64,000 nucleotides of DNA from Candidatus Purcelliella pentastirinorum (GCF_003391335.1 NZ_CP028374.1:186001-250000); one strand, 5' to 3'. Positions 46,160 to 56,458 are shown, counted from the stretch's first letter. Made by a program: numbers and translations. Notes: a model not told the origin generated them from the letters alone.

Positions 46160-47878
46160 ATGAAAACAACAAAATATTTTATATCAACTTTAAAAAATAT
46201 ATCATCACAAACAAAAACAATAAGTTATAGATTAATGATTAAGTCTGGTATGATAAGAAAAATATCTTCTGGATTATATGCTTGGTTACCAATTGGAATT
46301 AAAGTTATACAAAATTTAAAAAAAATAATAAGAGAAGAAATGAATAAAATAGGATGTATAGAAATCAACACACCTATAATGCAACCAAGTAAATTATGGG
46401 AAAAAAGTAAAAGATTAAAAACATACGGATCAGATTTAATAAAATTAAAAGATAGAAAAAAAAAAAAATATATTTTAGCTCCAACACATGAAGAAATTAT
46501 AACTTATTTAATAAAAAAAGAAATAAAATCTTATAAAAAACTACCAATAATATTATATCAAATACAAACAAAATTTAGAGATGAAATTAGACCTAGATTT
46601 GGTGTAATAAGATCGCGTGAATTTATAATGAAAGATGCTTATTCATTTCATGAAAACTATAAATCATTAACAAATAAATACAAAATAATATGTAAAACAT
46701 ATAAAAAAATTTTTAATAGAATAGGACTAAAAGTATATAAAGTTCATGCTAACTCAGGAAATATAGGAGGAAACATATCACATGAATTCCAAGCTTTAGC
46801 AAATGATGGAGAAGATACCATAGCAATATCAAAAAATTCAAATTACAAAGCAAATATTGAAGTTGCAAAATATATAACACCAAAAACTTTACCAATAAAA
46901 TTTAAAAATAAAATAAAAAAAATAGATATAAAAAATGTTAATAATTTAGAAGAATTAACAAAAAAATATAAAATTTCAAAAAAAAAAATAATAAAAGTAA
47001 TAATTGTTAAATCAAATAAAAAAAATATTAATCCTTTTACAGCACTGTTATTAAGAAGTGATCATCAAATAAATAAAACAAAAACAAAAAAAATAAAAAC
47101 TATAAAACAACCCTTAGAAATAATAGACAAAAAAACAATATTAAAAAAAATAGGAATACATCCAATATACTTAGGACCAATAAAACTTAATATGCCAATA
47201 ATAGCAGATAACAGTATAAAAAATATGAATAATTTTATTTCTGGATCTAATATAACAGGAAAATTTTTAAAAGGAATTAATTGGAATAGAGATTTAGCAT
47301 TACCAAAAACAATGGATATAAGAAATGTAGTAGATGGAGATATTTTCCCAAATAATAAAGGAATAATTAATCTAAAGAAAAGTATAGAAGTAGGACATAC
47401 TTTTCAATTAAATAATAAATATTCAAAAATAATGCAAACATATGTACAAAATAAAAAAGGAAAAAAAAAACTAATATTAATGGGTTGTTACGGACTAGGA
47501 ATTACAAGAATTATAGCTGCATTAATTGAACAAAATAATGACAATAAAGGAATTGTATGGCCAGAAGAAATATCTCCATTTAAAATAGCTATAATACCTA
47601 TAAATATGTATAAATCAATAAAAGTATATAATTTTACAAAAAAAATATATAAAAAAATTAAAAAAAAAAATATTGAAATTATATTAGATGACAGAAAAAT
47701 ATCTACAGGAAAAATATTTTCAGACATAGATTTATTAGGAATACCACATATAATAATCATCAGTAAAAAAAATTTAGAAAATAATAAAATAGAATACAAA
47801 TCAAGAAAAAATCAAAAATCAAAACTAATAAATATAAAAAATATAATTGATTTTATAGATCATAAATTATTAAAATAA
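46160..47878 (+). CDS. proS: Prolyl-tRNA synthetase
   Basis: Class II synthetase of bacterial type, 572 residues as in E. coli. Motif 1 region SGLYAWLPIG, LAPTHEEIITYLIKKEI, motif 2 FRDEIRPRFGVIRSREFIMKDAYSFH, motif 3 GCYGLGITRIIAAL. The INS editing domain between motifs 2 and 3 is present (about 225-400, including VIIVKSN with the conserved Lys). Divergent from the 5S gene. Confidence 0.97.
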   Translation: MKTTKYFISTLKNISSQTKTISYRLMIKSGMIRKISSGLYAWLPIGIKVIQNLKKIIREEMNKIGCIEINTPIMQPSKLWEKSKRLKTYGSDLIKLKDRKKKKYILAPTHEEIITYLIKKEIKSYKKLPIILYQIQTKFRDEIRPRFGVIRSREFIMKDAYSFHENYKSLTNKYKIICKTYKKIFNRIGLKVYKVHANSGNIGGNISHEFQALANDGEDTIAISKNSNYKANIEVAKYITPKTLPIKFKNKIKKIDIKNVNNLEELTKKYKISKKKIIKVIIVKSNKKNINPFTALLLRSDHQINKTKTKKIKTIKQPLEIIDKKTILKKIGIHPIYLGPIKLNMPIIADNSIKNMNNFISGSNITGKFLKGINWNRDLALPKTMDIRNVVDGDIFPNNKGIINLKKSIEVGHTFQLNNKYSKIMQTYVQNKKGKKKLILMGCYGLGITRIIAALIEQNNDNKGIVWPEEISPFKIAIIPINMYKSIKVYNFTKKIYKKIKKKNIEIILDDRKISTGKIFSDIDLLGIPHIIIISKKNLENNKIEYKSRKNQKSKLINIKNIIDFIDHKLLK

Positions 47879-47915
47879 ATAATTGGTAATTATTAATATT
47901 AAAATAAAAAATATA

Positions 47916-48983
47916 TTATTTTAACGATATAGGAATTCTAGATGATAAAGAAGAAATTAATTCATAAGATATTGTATTTGACATACAAGCTACTTTATCA
48001 ATACCAATATTATTCCCCCATAATTCAACATTAGATCCAATATCTGCTTTAGGACAATAAGTTAAATCAACAATTAAAGTATCCATTGAAATTAAACCTA
48101 TAGTTTGAGTAATAACACCATCAACTGAAACAGGTGTAGAAATAGAAATATTTCTAGGATAACCATCAGAATATCCACAAGCTACAATACCAATACGTTT
48201 TTTTTCTTTAACAATATAATTACCATAACCTAATATATCACCAATATTTATATCTCTAATAAAAATAATTTTACTAGAAAATGTCATAACAGGTTTCAAT
48301 CCATATTTAGAAATATCCCTATAATTTCCAGTCGGGGATAAACCATATAATAAAATACCAGAACGAACCCAATCGTAATTAAAATATGAACTAAATAAAA
48401 TAACTGCAGAATTAGCGAAACAACATTTTATTTTATAATCATCTATAATAGAAGATATGTATCTTCTAGTGTCTTTTACGTGATTAAGATCATCTACATT
48501 AACAAAATGTGTCATCATTGTCATATCACCTATACTTTTCAATGATCTTAATTTATTCCATATTACAAAAAAATCTTTAAAATCAAATCCAAATCTATTC
48601 ATACCACTATTAAATTTAACATATATATCTAATGGTGCAGAAAATTTAAAATGTTCTAAAGCATTAATTTGCCATTCACTATGTATACAACTTGTTAAAT
48701 GATAACGATCAAAAATTTCTAACTCATTTTTTTCAAAAAACCCTTCTAATAATAAAATAGGTTTAACATAACCCATTTTTCTTAAAAACAAAGCATCTTC
48801 CAATTCAACTAATGCAAATCCATCAGCATCAGATAATAATTTCCAAATATATCTAATACCATGTCCATATGCATTAGATTTAACAACGGCCCAAAATTTA
48901 GAATTAAAAGAAATTTTACGTATAATAGATAAATTATCTTTCAAAATGGTACTATCTATAATAATACTAATTGGTCTTGACAT
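47916..48983 (-). CDS. alr: Alanine racemase
   Basis: PLP enzyme making D-alanine for peptidoglycan. It has 355 residues (E. coli 359). PLP lysine in AVVKSNAYGHG (Lys35), catalytic-tyrosine region IVACGYSDGYPR, MNRFGFD, and SMDTLIVDL. Together with glmS and glmU it shows that cell-wall precursors are still made. Confidence 0.96.
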   Translation of the reverse strand: MSRPISIIIDSTILKDNLSIIRKISFNSKFWAVVKSNAYGHGIRYIWKLLSDADGFALVELEDALFLRKMGYVKPILLLEGFFEKNELEIFDRYHLTSCIHSEWQINALEHFKFSAPLDIYVKFNSGMNRFGFDFKDFFVIWNKLRSLKSIGDMTMMTHFVNVDDLNHVKDTRRYISSIIDDYKIKCCFANSAVILFSSYFNYDWVRSGILLYGLSPTGNYRDISKYGLKPVMTFSSKIIFIRDINIGDILGYGNYIVKEKKRIGIVACGYSDGYPRNISISTPVSVDGVITQTIGLISMDTLIVDLTYCPKADIGSNVELWGNNIGIDKVACMSNTISYELISSLSSRIPISLK

Positions 48984-49741
48984 ATAAATAACCTTATATT
49001 AATAAAAAAATTAAAACCATCAAATATTCATAATAATATAATATCATTTAAAGAAAAATATAAAATTAAATAATAAATAAGAATAAAATAAAAATGATAA
49101 TAAATAAAATATTCCATAAAGTAAAAAAAATATTTAATAATAATTCAAAAAATTAAAAAAATCACAGAAAGAAAAATAAATAGCCCTATATTAAAAAATA
49201 GATGCTGTTATTACAAAATCAAAACTTAAATAAAAAAAAATAATATTAAAAAACAAAAAATAGAAAATTAATCATATAGATAAAAAAAATAAAAAAAATA
49301 AAAAAGATAAATTCTTTTATACCCCTTAATTTAATAACATAGTAGTAGTATAATATATACTTTCATAATTATTATCAATTTTAAAAAATAAAATATTAAA
49401 TTTAAAAAAAAAATATAAAAATTATAAAATTAAATAAAAAAACTAAAAAAACTAAAGATAAAACTCTAATATATAACTCATTAAACAATATAAAAAAATA
49501 AAAAAGAATTTGTATAATTAAAAATAAATTATCAACAAATTTAATATAATATTATTAAATATTATCTTGTTAAATAATAAAATAAAAAAAAATATTTCAT
49601 CTATTTAATAAAATATAATAGATTAATTAAAAAAAATAGGATTTAATAAAAAATTTAAAATCCTAACATTATAAAAAATATTTTAATAAATAATAAACAA
49701 ATATTAAATTAAAAAATAATAAATTATATAAAAATACTAAT
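48984..49741. other. Long gene-free region between alr and truA
   Basis: 758 bases without a supported gene, the longest such gap in the window apart from the nadK pseudogene. Composition is mostly A/T with a slightly richer patch near 49160-49210. A short plus-strand frame near 49094 encodes about 20 residues without homology I can name. A hairpin with an adjoining A-run lies at 49637-49665. Probably the eroded site of one or more lost genes. Confidence 0.55.
49637..49665 (-). terminator. Possible orphan terminator hairpin
   Basis: An 8-base-pair stem (TAGGATTT/AAATCCTA) which, read on the minus strand, is followed after one base by eight T residues. The nearest minus-strand gene upstream is tilS, ending about 870 bases away across truA, so it has no obvious gene to serve. 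It may be a fossil of a lost gene or chance in A/T DNA. Confidence 0.35.
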
Positions 49742-50542
49742 ATGAAAATTGCAATAGGTATAGAATATAATGGAAAAAATTATTCAGGATGGCAAAAACA
49801 AAAAAAGAAAATAACAATACAATACCATGTTGAAAAAGCGTTATCAAAAATAGCAAATCACAAAATAAAAATTATTTGTGCTGGTAGAACTGACAAAGGA
49901 GTCCATAGCATAGGACAAGTAGCACATTTTATAACAAAAAAAAAAAGAAATAACTCTGCTTGGATAATTGGTACAAATTCATATTTACCAAAAGATATAA
50001 CAATAATATGGGCAAAAAAAGTATCAACATTATTCCATGCACGTTACAGCGCAATTTCTAGAAACTACAAATATATTATATATAATAACAAAATTAGATC
50101 AGCAATTCTATTTAATGAACTAACACAATGTATACATCCTTTAAATATAAAAAAAATGTATAAAGCTAGTCAATATTTAATAGGAGAACACGATTTTAAA
50201 TCATTTAAATCTAAACAATGTCAATCAATTTCATCAAAAAGAAAAATAATACAAATTAATATTTTTAAATATAAAAATTATATCATTACAGATATTAAAG
50301 CAGATGCTTTTATGTATCATATGGTAAGAAATATAGTAGGAAGCTTAATTGAAATAGGTAAAGAAAAAAAAAACGAATTATGGATGTTAAAATTACTAAA
50401 TTTAAAAAATAACAACCTAAACATACCTACAGCACCAGCAAAAGGACTTTATTTAACATCAATAAATTATCCCAAATATTTTAATATTCCAATAATAAAA
50501 ATATCAAAACCATTAATAATAAATGAAATATTATTTATTTAA
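49742..50542 (+). CDS. truA: tRNA pseudouridine(38-40) synthase
   Basis: Modifies the anticodon stem-loop of many tRNAs. It has 266 residues (E. coli 270). Catalytic Asp in CAGRTDKGVHSIGQVAHF (Asp51), with FHARYSAISRNYKYII and AFMYHMVRNIVGSLIEIG also typical. Its last 12 bases overlap the end of tilS on the opposite strand. Confidence 0.96.
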   Translation: MKIAIGIEYNGKNYSGWQKQKKKITIQYHVEKALSKIANHKIKIICAGRTDKGVHSIGQVAHFITKKKRNNSAWIIGTNSYLPKDITIIWAKKVSTLFHARYSAISRNYKYIIYNNKIRSAILFNELTQCIHPLNIKKMYKASQYLIGEHDFKSFKSKQCQSISSKRKIIQINIFKYKNYIITDIKADAFMYHMVRNIVGSLIEIGKEKKNELWMLKLLNLKNNNLNIPTAPAKGLYLTSINYPKYFNIPIIKISKPLIINEILFI

Positions 50543-51823
50543 TTTCATAGAAATTTTCCAACAATTGATATTACAGTAACCATCAATTGTGACAAAAACA
50601 CCTAAAGCAGATATAAACATGTTGTTATAGAAAATAAGAGGTATTCTATTTCTCATCCATGGAGGAATATTAAATTCCTGCCATAATTTTTTTATTTTAC
50701 GCTTATGTTTCCTTCCAAATATATAATATTCACCATAAACCTCAAATCTAATATTAACCTCTTCATCATAATTAGGTTTTCTCAACGAAAATCCCTTGGA
50801 ATCTACCAATAATATTCCTGAAGAATAAGGTAAATAACAAATATTCCATGGTTTATTCCATAATAAAATTAAATTTTTTAATGAAGGAAAAATTTTTATT
50901 AAATATATAATATTTCTATATCTTCTAACTTCATATTTAAATATTTTTAATTTTGGATTTGAATCTAAACTACTCATAATAACTTCATTATATAATTTAT
51001 TTAAAAATGATCTACTAAAAAATTTAATTTTATGATATTCAATCCATCTTTTTAAGATTGCATTACATAATATGAAATCCATATGAAAAAAAGAAGAAAT
51101 ATTAAGAGAACCATCATAAAACAAATATTTTTTCAATTCAAGATCAATAAAATAATTTAATAAATACTTTTCATTTTTACAATGTTTAGCGCTTATAAAA
51201 CAAGATCTTGAAAAAAAAGGCCATCTTTTTAATAATATAGGTATAACTTTATGACGTAAAAAATTTCTGTCATATCTAATATCATTATTACTGAAATCTT
51301 CCACCCAAACTAAATTATAAAATTCTGCCCAAAACTTTAATTCCTTACGAGTAATGAACAAAAATGGTCTTAAAATCAAATGATAATTATTAAAATACAT
51401 CTTTTCACGAATAGCAGATAAACCAGATAAACCACTACCTCTTTTTAAAGCTAACAATACACTTTCACATTGATCATCCAAATGATGAGCAGTTAAAAGA
51501 ATTTCCTCCTTAATTAATATTTTACACATTATACTATATCTCTTATAACGCAATTCAGCTTCTAAATTACCTTTACCATTTAAAGAAATATTCAATAAAA
51601 CTAAAGGTATATTCCAATTTTTACATTGCTGAATACAATGATATTCCCAATCATCAGCATTAATACTAATACCATGATTAACATATACTGCTCTAATAAA
51701 ACGAACAAAACCAGATTCTCTTAATAAAAATAATTTATGTAACAAAACAGTAGAATCTAACCCACCACTATATGCTACTAAATATTTTTTTTTAATATCA
51801 ATTATTTTTTTAAGATAATACAT
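50531..51823 (-). CDS. tilS: tRNA(Ile)-lysidine synthase
   Basis: Converts C34 of tRNA-Ile(CAU) to lysidine so that it reads AUA. It has 430 residues (E. coli 432). ATP pyrophosphatase P-loop AYSGGLDST (about 17-25), TAHHLDDQCES, LKRGSGLSGLSAI and DRNFLRHKVIPIL are present; the C-terminal domains are divergent but full length. AUA-rich coding here makes this enzyme indispensable. Confidence 0.95.
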   Translation of the reverse strand: MYYLKKIIDIKKKYLVAYSGGLDSTVLLHKLFLLRESGFVRFIRAVYVNHGISINADDWEYHCIQQCKNWNIPLVLLNISLNGKGNLEAELRYKRYSIMCKILIKEEILLTAHHLDDQCESVLLALKRGSGLSGLSAIREKMYFNNYHLILRPFLFITRKELKFWAEFYNLVWVEDFSNNDIRYDRNFLRHKVIPILLKRWPFFSRSCFISAKHCKNEKYLLNYFIDLELKKYLFYDGSLNISSFFHMDFILCNAILKRWIEYHKIKFFSRSFLNKLYNEVIMSSLDSNPKLKIFKYEVRRYRNIIYLIKIFPSLKNLILLWNKPWNICYLPYSSGILLVDSKGFSLRKPNYDEEVNIRFEVYGEYYIFGRKHKRKIKKLWQEFNIPPWMRNRIPLIFYNNMFISALGVFVTIDGYCNINCWKISMKLNK

Positions 51824-51904
51824 ATCATTAATTATTATATAAATAAAAAAATAAAATAAAATTATTAATAAAAAAAACGATTTATTTTTAAAATATAAAT
51901 ATAT

Positions 51905-52630
51905 TTAATTTTCTCTTAAATAAATTTCATTATTTAATTTAAAAAATTTATCCTTAATTAATTTATTACAATAAACAGTTAATTCACGTACAGACATATC
52001 AATAAAATCATGTACTTCAATAGGAGATAACATTTCAACTATTACTAAACCATTATTAAATCTATTTAAATTTACTTTATTATGAATATTAGATATTATA
52101 ATAGGAACAATAGGTATTTTAGCTAATATAGCCATATAAAATGCACCGGTTTTAAAAGACAATATACCTCTACCATTGCTCCTAGTACCTTCAGGAAACA
52201 TCCAAACTGATATTTTTTTGTTTTTTAAAGCACTAACTATTTTTAATAAAGTATTATATGCTTTAATACATTTAAATCTTTCAATTAAAAAATTACCTGA
52301 CAACCAATAAAATAAACCAAAAAAAGGAATCAACAATATATTTCGTTTTCCTACAGTAACAGTAAAATCCTGTAGTATACCAGCTGCCGCAATCAAATCA
52401 TAATTATTTTGATGATTAGAAATATAAATAACATTACTACGATATTTTATATTAATAGGCTTACGTACTTCTAATGTAATACCTAATAACCTATTAAGTT
52501 TACAAATAATAAAAGAAAATTTAAATAAATTACTAGGATTTCGAGGATGAATTAAACAATAAATTATACCAAAAAAAATGAAAAAAATAGAAAAAATTAA
52601 TAAAAAAACAAAACGTAATATAAATAACAT
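51905..52630 (-). CDS. plsC: 1-acyl-sn-glycerol-3-phosphate acyltransferase
   Basis: Makes phosphatidic acid for phospholipid synthesis at the inner membrane. The frame opens at 52663, but the ATG at 52630 gives MLFILRFVFL, aligning with the E. coli N-terminus; 241 residues (E. coli 245). Catalytic NHQNNYD (His73, Asp78), acyl-acceptor site FPEGTRSNGRG, and VPIIISNIHNKVNL are intact. N-terminal membrane segment present. Confidence 0.94.
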   Translation of the reverse strand: MLFILRFVFLLIFSIFFIFFGIIYCLIHPRNPSNLFKFSFIICKLNRLLGITLEVRKPINIKYRSNVIYISNHQNNYDLIAAAGILQDFTVTVGKRNILLIPFFGLFYWLSGNFLIERFKCIKAYNTLLKIVSALKNKKISVWMFPEGTRSNGRGILSFKTGAFYMAILAKIPIVPIIISNIHNKVNLNRFNNGLVIVEMLSPIEVHDFIDMSVRELTVYCNKLIKDKFFKLNNEIYLREN

Positions 52631-52739
52631 AAAACTTTCACAAAAATAAAAATAAAACAACATTTATTGTAAAATAATAATAACAAATTTAAATAAAAAT
52701 TACCAATTTAATTAAAAAAATATCTTAAATATATAAAAA

Positions 52740-53396
52740 CTATACAAAAGATATATCATGAAAATTATAATATAAATACAAGTCATCTATTGTTAATAAA
52801 GGCATAGAATATTTATCAGATAAAATTATTAATTCTGGTAATTTAGACATCGAACCATCATCATTAATTAATTCACATAACACACTAAATGGCTTTAAAT
52901 TGGCTAATTTAACTAAAGCTATTGAAGCTTCAGTATGACCTTTACGAGAGTAGAGACCTTCAATAGATGATACCAAAGGAAAAACATGACCAGGACGATG
53001 CAAATCACTAGGTTGAGCATTATCAGCAATAGCTGCACGTATAGTTGTTAATCTATCTTTAGCAGAAACACCTGTTGATACACCATGAGCAGCTTCTATA
53101 GTAACAGTAAAACTAGTACCATAAATACTAGTATTATCTTTAACCATCATAGGTAGATCTAATTGATATCTACGTTCTTCCGTAAGACATAAACAAACTA
53201 TCCCACTACCATGACGAATAGTTAACGCCATTTGTTCTATATTCATTTTCTCAGCAGAAAATATAATATCACCTTCATTTTCCCTATCCTTATTATCTAA
53301 TAAAATAACACCGTTACCATTGCATAAAGAATCTACAGCACGTTCTACCCTATATATAAAATCTTTAAAATAATAAATAAATTTCTTACTACTCAT
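52740..53396 (-). CDS. ribB: 3,4-dihydroxy-2-butanone 4-phosphate synthase
   Basis: Makes the four-carbon unit for riboflavin from ribulose 5-phosphate, which gnd in this window supplies. Active-site [29 protein letters not shown] and the metal ligand in [12 protein letters not shown] are intact. The frame opens further upstream with ATGs at 53411 and 53396; neither has a clear Shine-Dalgarno. I choose 53396 by length (218 residues, E. coli 217). The FMN riboswitch preceding ribB in E. coli is absent from the 133-base A/T spacer. Confidence 0.95.
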   Translation of the reverse strand: MSSKKFIYYFKDFIYRVERAVDSLCNGNGVILLDNKDRENEGDIIFSAEKMNIEQMALTIRHGSGIVCLCLTEERRYQLDLPMMVKDNTSIYGTSFTVTIEAAHGVSTGVSAKDRLTTIRAAIADNAQPSDLHRPGHVFPLVSSIEGLYSRKGHTEASIALVKLANLKPFSVLCELINDDGSMSKLPELIILSDKYSMPLLTIDDLYLYYNFHDISFV

Positions 53397-53556
53397 AATA
53401 AAATTAACCATAATAAAAGACAAAATAAAATAATATTAATTTGACTAAATAATAATAAACAAACAGATAAAAATAATCAAAAAAATATTCTATTATTTAA
53501 ATATAACTTTTAATAAGAAAATATATATAAAATAATCTAAACTAAAATGCCTATAT

Positions 53557-54963
53557 TTAAACAGAATAATTTGTTATTATATTTTGCTTAATATTAAAAT
53601 TTAAAATCTTAATACCATAAGACAAAATTTGCTCATCAGCAATAAATTCATTTTCAGAAAAATTATCATATTTAATCAAAAAATCTGGTAAAATTTCTTT
53701 AATAATGAAATTTAAATTATTATCTTTAAAAGATACAATCCAATCAATATACTTTAAAGAACTTAATAAAAACATACGATCTTTTAAAGTCTGTATTAAA
53801 CTATCTTTATTACTTAATTTATTAATAGAATAGCCATTATTTACAGCAACTATTAAACGATCACCAATACTACTGGCCTTTATTATAAAATTAATATGAT
53901 TGACATGTAAAACATTAAAAACCCCATATATCATAACTATTTTTTCTTTTTGTTTTCTAGATAAATTCACTAAATATTTTAAATAATTAATATCAACAAT
54001 ATTAAAATTATTATCTATTCCAGACATGACATTATTCAATAATTCCAATAAATTTATAGATGAAGTTCTAAATTTACCAACAATAATACCAGCTGCTAAA
54101 TTTGATAAATAACAAGACCTTTCCAAAGAATAACCGCTAGCAAAACTAGTTGCTAAAACAGCAATAACAGTATCACCAGCACCAGTAACATCATAAACTT
54201 TATCAGCAGTAGAACTAAAATTTAATGGATTCTTTCCATTTCTTAACAAAGTCATACCATGTTCAGAACGAGTAATTAATAATCCATATAAATCTAAATC
54301 ATTTAATAATTTAATACCCTTAGTAAAAATTTGAGCATCATCAACACATTTACCGACTACAGACTCAAACTCAATAATATTAGGTGTTAATACAGTTGCT
54401 CCCTTATAACGTATAAAATCAGAACCCTTAGGGTCAATTAGTACAGGTATATTTTTCTTTTTTGCAGCATTAACAATAATATCTATGTCAACTAATGTAC
54501 CTTTACCATAATCAGATATAATTAATACATCATAACAAGATAAAAATTTAATTACATAATCAAAAATCAAATTATTAATATTATTATTTAATTCACTTTC
54601 AAAATCTAACCTAATCAATTGTTGATCTTGAGATAAAATTCTAAATTTAGTAATAGTACTAAAAGATTTTAAAGTAATAAAATTATAAGAAATTTTTGCA
54701 TCATTTAATAATCTTTTTAATATTTGACCATGTTCATCATCACCTATTAATCCAATTAATCTAACTTTAGCACCTAAACTATTGACATTCATTGCAACAT
54801 TAGCAGCTCCACCAGGTATATCTTTAATATCTTTAACATTTAAAATAGGTACAGGAGCATCATTAGCAACAGAATTAACAATACCATAACAATAACGATC
54901 TAACATAACATCACCAACAACCAATACATTAACAGAATTAAAATTTAAGAAAATTGATTCCAT
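53557..54963 (-). CDS. hldE: HldE: heptose kinase domain intact, adenylyltransferase domain eroded
   Basis: Bifunctional enzyme of ADP-heptose synthesis: an N-terminal ribokinase-type kinase and a C-terminal nucleotidyltransferase. GGAG lies eight bases before the ATG at 54963, favoured over the GTG at 54966; 468 residues (E. coli 477). The kinase half is well kept: PGGAANVAMN, LIDPKGSDF, and VTGAGDTVIA with the catalytic Asp. In the C-terminal half the signature TNGVFDxLHxGH reads IYGVFNVLHVNH, VNSDAS reads VNNGYS, KGGDY reads KYDNF, and the terminal GCSTT motif is gone. The second activity is probably lost. Confidence 0.94.
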   Translation of the reverse strand: MESIFLNFNSVNVLVVGDVMLDRYCYGIVNSVANDAPVPILNVKDIKDIPGGAANVAMNVNSLGAKVRLIGLIGDDEHGQILKRLLNDAKISYNFITLKSFSTITKFRILSQDQQLIRLDFESELNNNINNLIFDYVIKFLSCYDVLIISDYGKGTLVDIDIIVNAAKKKNIPVLIDPKGSDFIRYKGATVLTPNIIEFESVVGKCVDDAQIFTKGIKLLNDLDLYGLLITRSEHGMTLLRNGKNPLNFSSTADKVYDVTGAGDTVIAVLATSFASGYSLERSCYLSNLAAGIIVGKFRTSSINLLELLNNVMSGIDNNFNIVDINYLKYLVNLSRKQKEKIVMIYGVFNVLHVNHINFIIKASSIGDRLIVAVNNGYSINKLSNKDSLIQTLKDRMFLLSSLKYIDWIVSFKDNNLNFIIKEILPDFLIKYDNFSENEFIADEQILSYGIKILNFNIKQNIITNYSV

Positions 54964-55052
54964 CACATAAACTCCAAAATAAAATTTTAATTAATAAAGA
55001 AAAATAAATCAATTTTAGAATATTATAATATGAAAATATTGTAAAAATACAC

Positions 55053-56276
55053 CTAAGAAATCTTACGCCAATTATTTAAAAAATTAATTCTTGCACTAAC
55101 AAGCTTATTACGTATATTATTACCATTTAAACAAGATTTAATTATATTTTTAACACATATATTTCTTTTTAATGAAAAAAACATATTCTTAAAATGATCT
55201 CCTTGAGGATAATCATTTGCAAAATAACCACAATAACTAAAATTAATCAATTTACAAATCAAACATAATTTATCTAAAATATATGGTTTTCTCCAAACAT
55301 CAATATTATCAAATAACTTATTAATAGATTCAGATGAAAGATAATTAATATAATTAATCATAAAACAATACTTATTAGCTATTAATATTAAATTACGAAT
55401 ATAAATTGGTAAATTTAATCTTTTACACATATTTATAATAAAACAATAAAGCAAATAGTTACGATTATATCCAAAAAAATAATTTTTATAATTCAATAAA
55501 ATTCCAAAACCATGACACAATACAGCAAATCTAACATCTACTTCTGAAGTTAAATATGTAGAAATAAATAAAGTATCTAAAATAGATTCACCTAAACTAA
55601 TTGATTTTCCAAGATAAAAATAATTATTAATTTTAAATAAACTATTTATTTCTGGAAATAAAACAGATAACGCTCCACATTCTCTAAGAACTTTAAAAAA
55701 AACTTGAGGACTATATGTTTTTAAGGCTTTTTCAGTTTCTCTCCATATCATATGTGATGATAAATAAATTAATTCACCATTTTTAACTATATCACACATT
55801 AATTTCATTGTATTATGACAAATAGAAAACCCTAAATGCGAAAAATAAGCTGCTAATCTAGCAACACGTAAAATACGAGAAGGATCATCACAAAAAGCAA
55901 TAGAAATATGACGAAGTAATTTTAAATTAATATCCTTTATTCCATTGCACGGATCAATATAAAAACCATTCTTATCCAATGCAATAGCATTTATAGTTAA
56001 ATCCCTTCTAATTAAATCTTCCTCTAAAGAAATGCTAGAATCAAAACAAGTTTCAAATCCTAAATATCCATGACCTATTTTTCTTTCAATACGTGCTAAC
56101 GCATATTCCTCATGACTGATAGGATGTAAAAATACAGGAAAACTATTACCAACTTTCTTATAACCAAGTTCTAACATAATCTCAGGTGTAGCACCAGTAA
56201 CAACCCAATCCCGATCCTTTACAGGCAAATTTAGTAATTTATTTCTAACAGCCCCACCTACTAAATATACTTCCAT
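55053..56276 (-). CDS. cca: CCA-adding tRNA nucleotidyltransferase, HD domain eroded
   Basis: Adds or repairs the 3' CCA of tRNAs. It has 407 residues (E. coli 412). Class II core intact: GGAVRNKLL (7-15), metal Asp21 and Asp23 in KDRDWV, RRDLTINAIA (90-99), DDPSRILRVAR. The E. coli C-terminal HD phosphohydrolase motif CHDLGKG (His255, Asp256) reads CHGFGIL, and the following histidines (HGHG, EFHD) are missing. All four tRNA genes in this window lack an encoded CCA, so the nucleotidyltransferase should be essential. Confidence 0.96.
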   Translation of the reverse strand: MEVYLVGGAVRNKLLNLPVKDRDWVVTGATPEIMLELGYKKVGNSFPVFLHPISHEEYALARIERKIGHGYLGFETCFDSSISLEEDLIRRDLTINAIALDKNGFYIDPCNGIKDINLKLLRHISIAFCDDPSRILRVARLAAYFSHLGFSICHNTMKLMCDIVKNGELIYLSSHMIWRETEKALKTYSPQVFFKVLRECGALSVLFPEINSLFKINNYFYLGKSISLGESILDTLFISTYLTSEVDVRFAVLCHGFGILLNYKNYFFGYNRNYLLYCFIINMCKRLNLPIYIRNLILIANKYCFMINYINYLSSESINKLFDNIDVWRKPYILDKLCLICKLINFSYCGYFANDYPQGDHFKNMFFSLKRNICVKNIIKSCLNGNNIRNKLVSARINFLNNWRKIS

Positions 56277-56458
56277 AAAATACCTTTAAAATAATAAAAA
56301 TATAAATAAATATTTTATATAAAATAGATTTTATATATAATAAAAATATGAAATATATATAAATAAAATAATTAAAATTATAAATTTTACACAAAATTTA
56401 CTATATTTTAGTTACTCTTACTATTTAAAATAAATTTATTTAAAATAAGGATTATTTT

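Noticed and set aside
49081-49260. Possible cvpA fossil on the minus strand (SFDFVITASIF and following)
   Set aside because: The resemblance to the CvpA N-terminus covers only about ten hydrophobic residues, and direction does not fit the enterobacterial order around truA.
53397-53423. ribB starting at the TTG or the ATG at 53411
   Set aside because: No ribosome site favours them, and the ATG at 53396 fits family length better; this stays uncertain.
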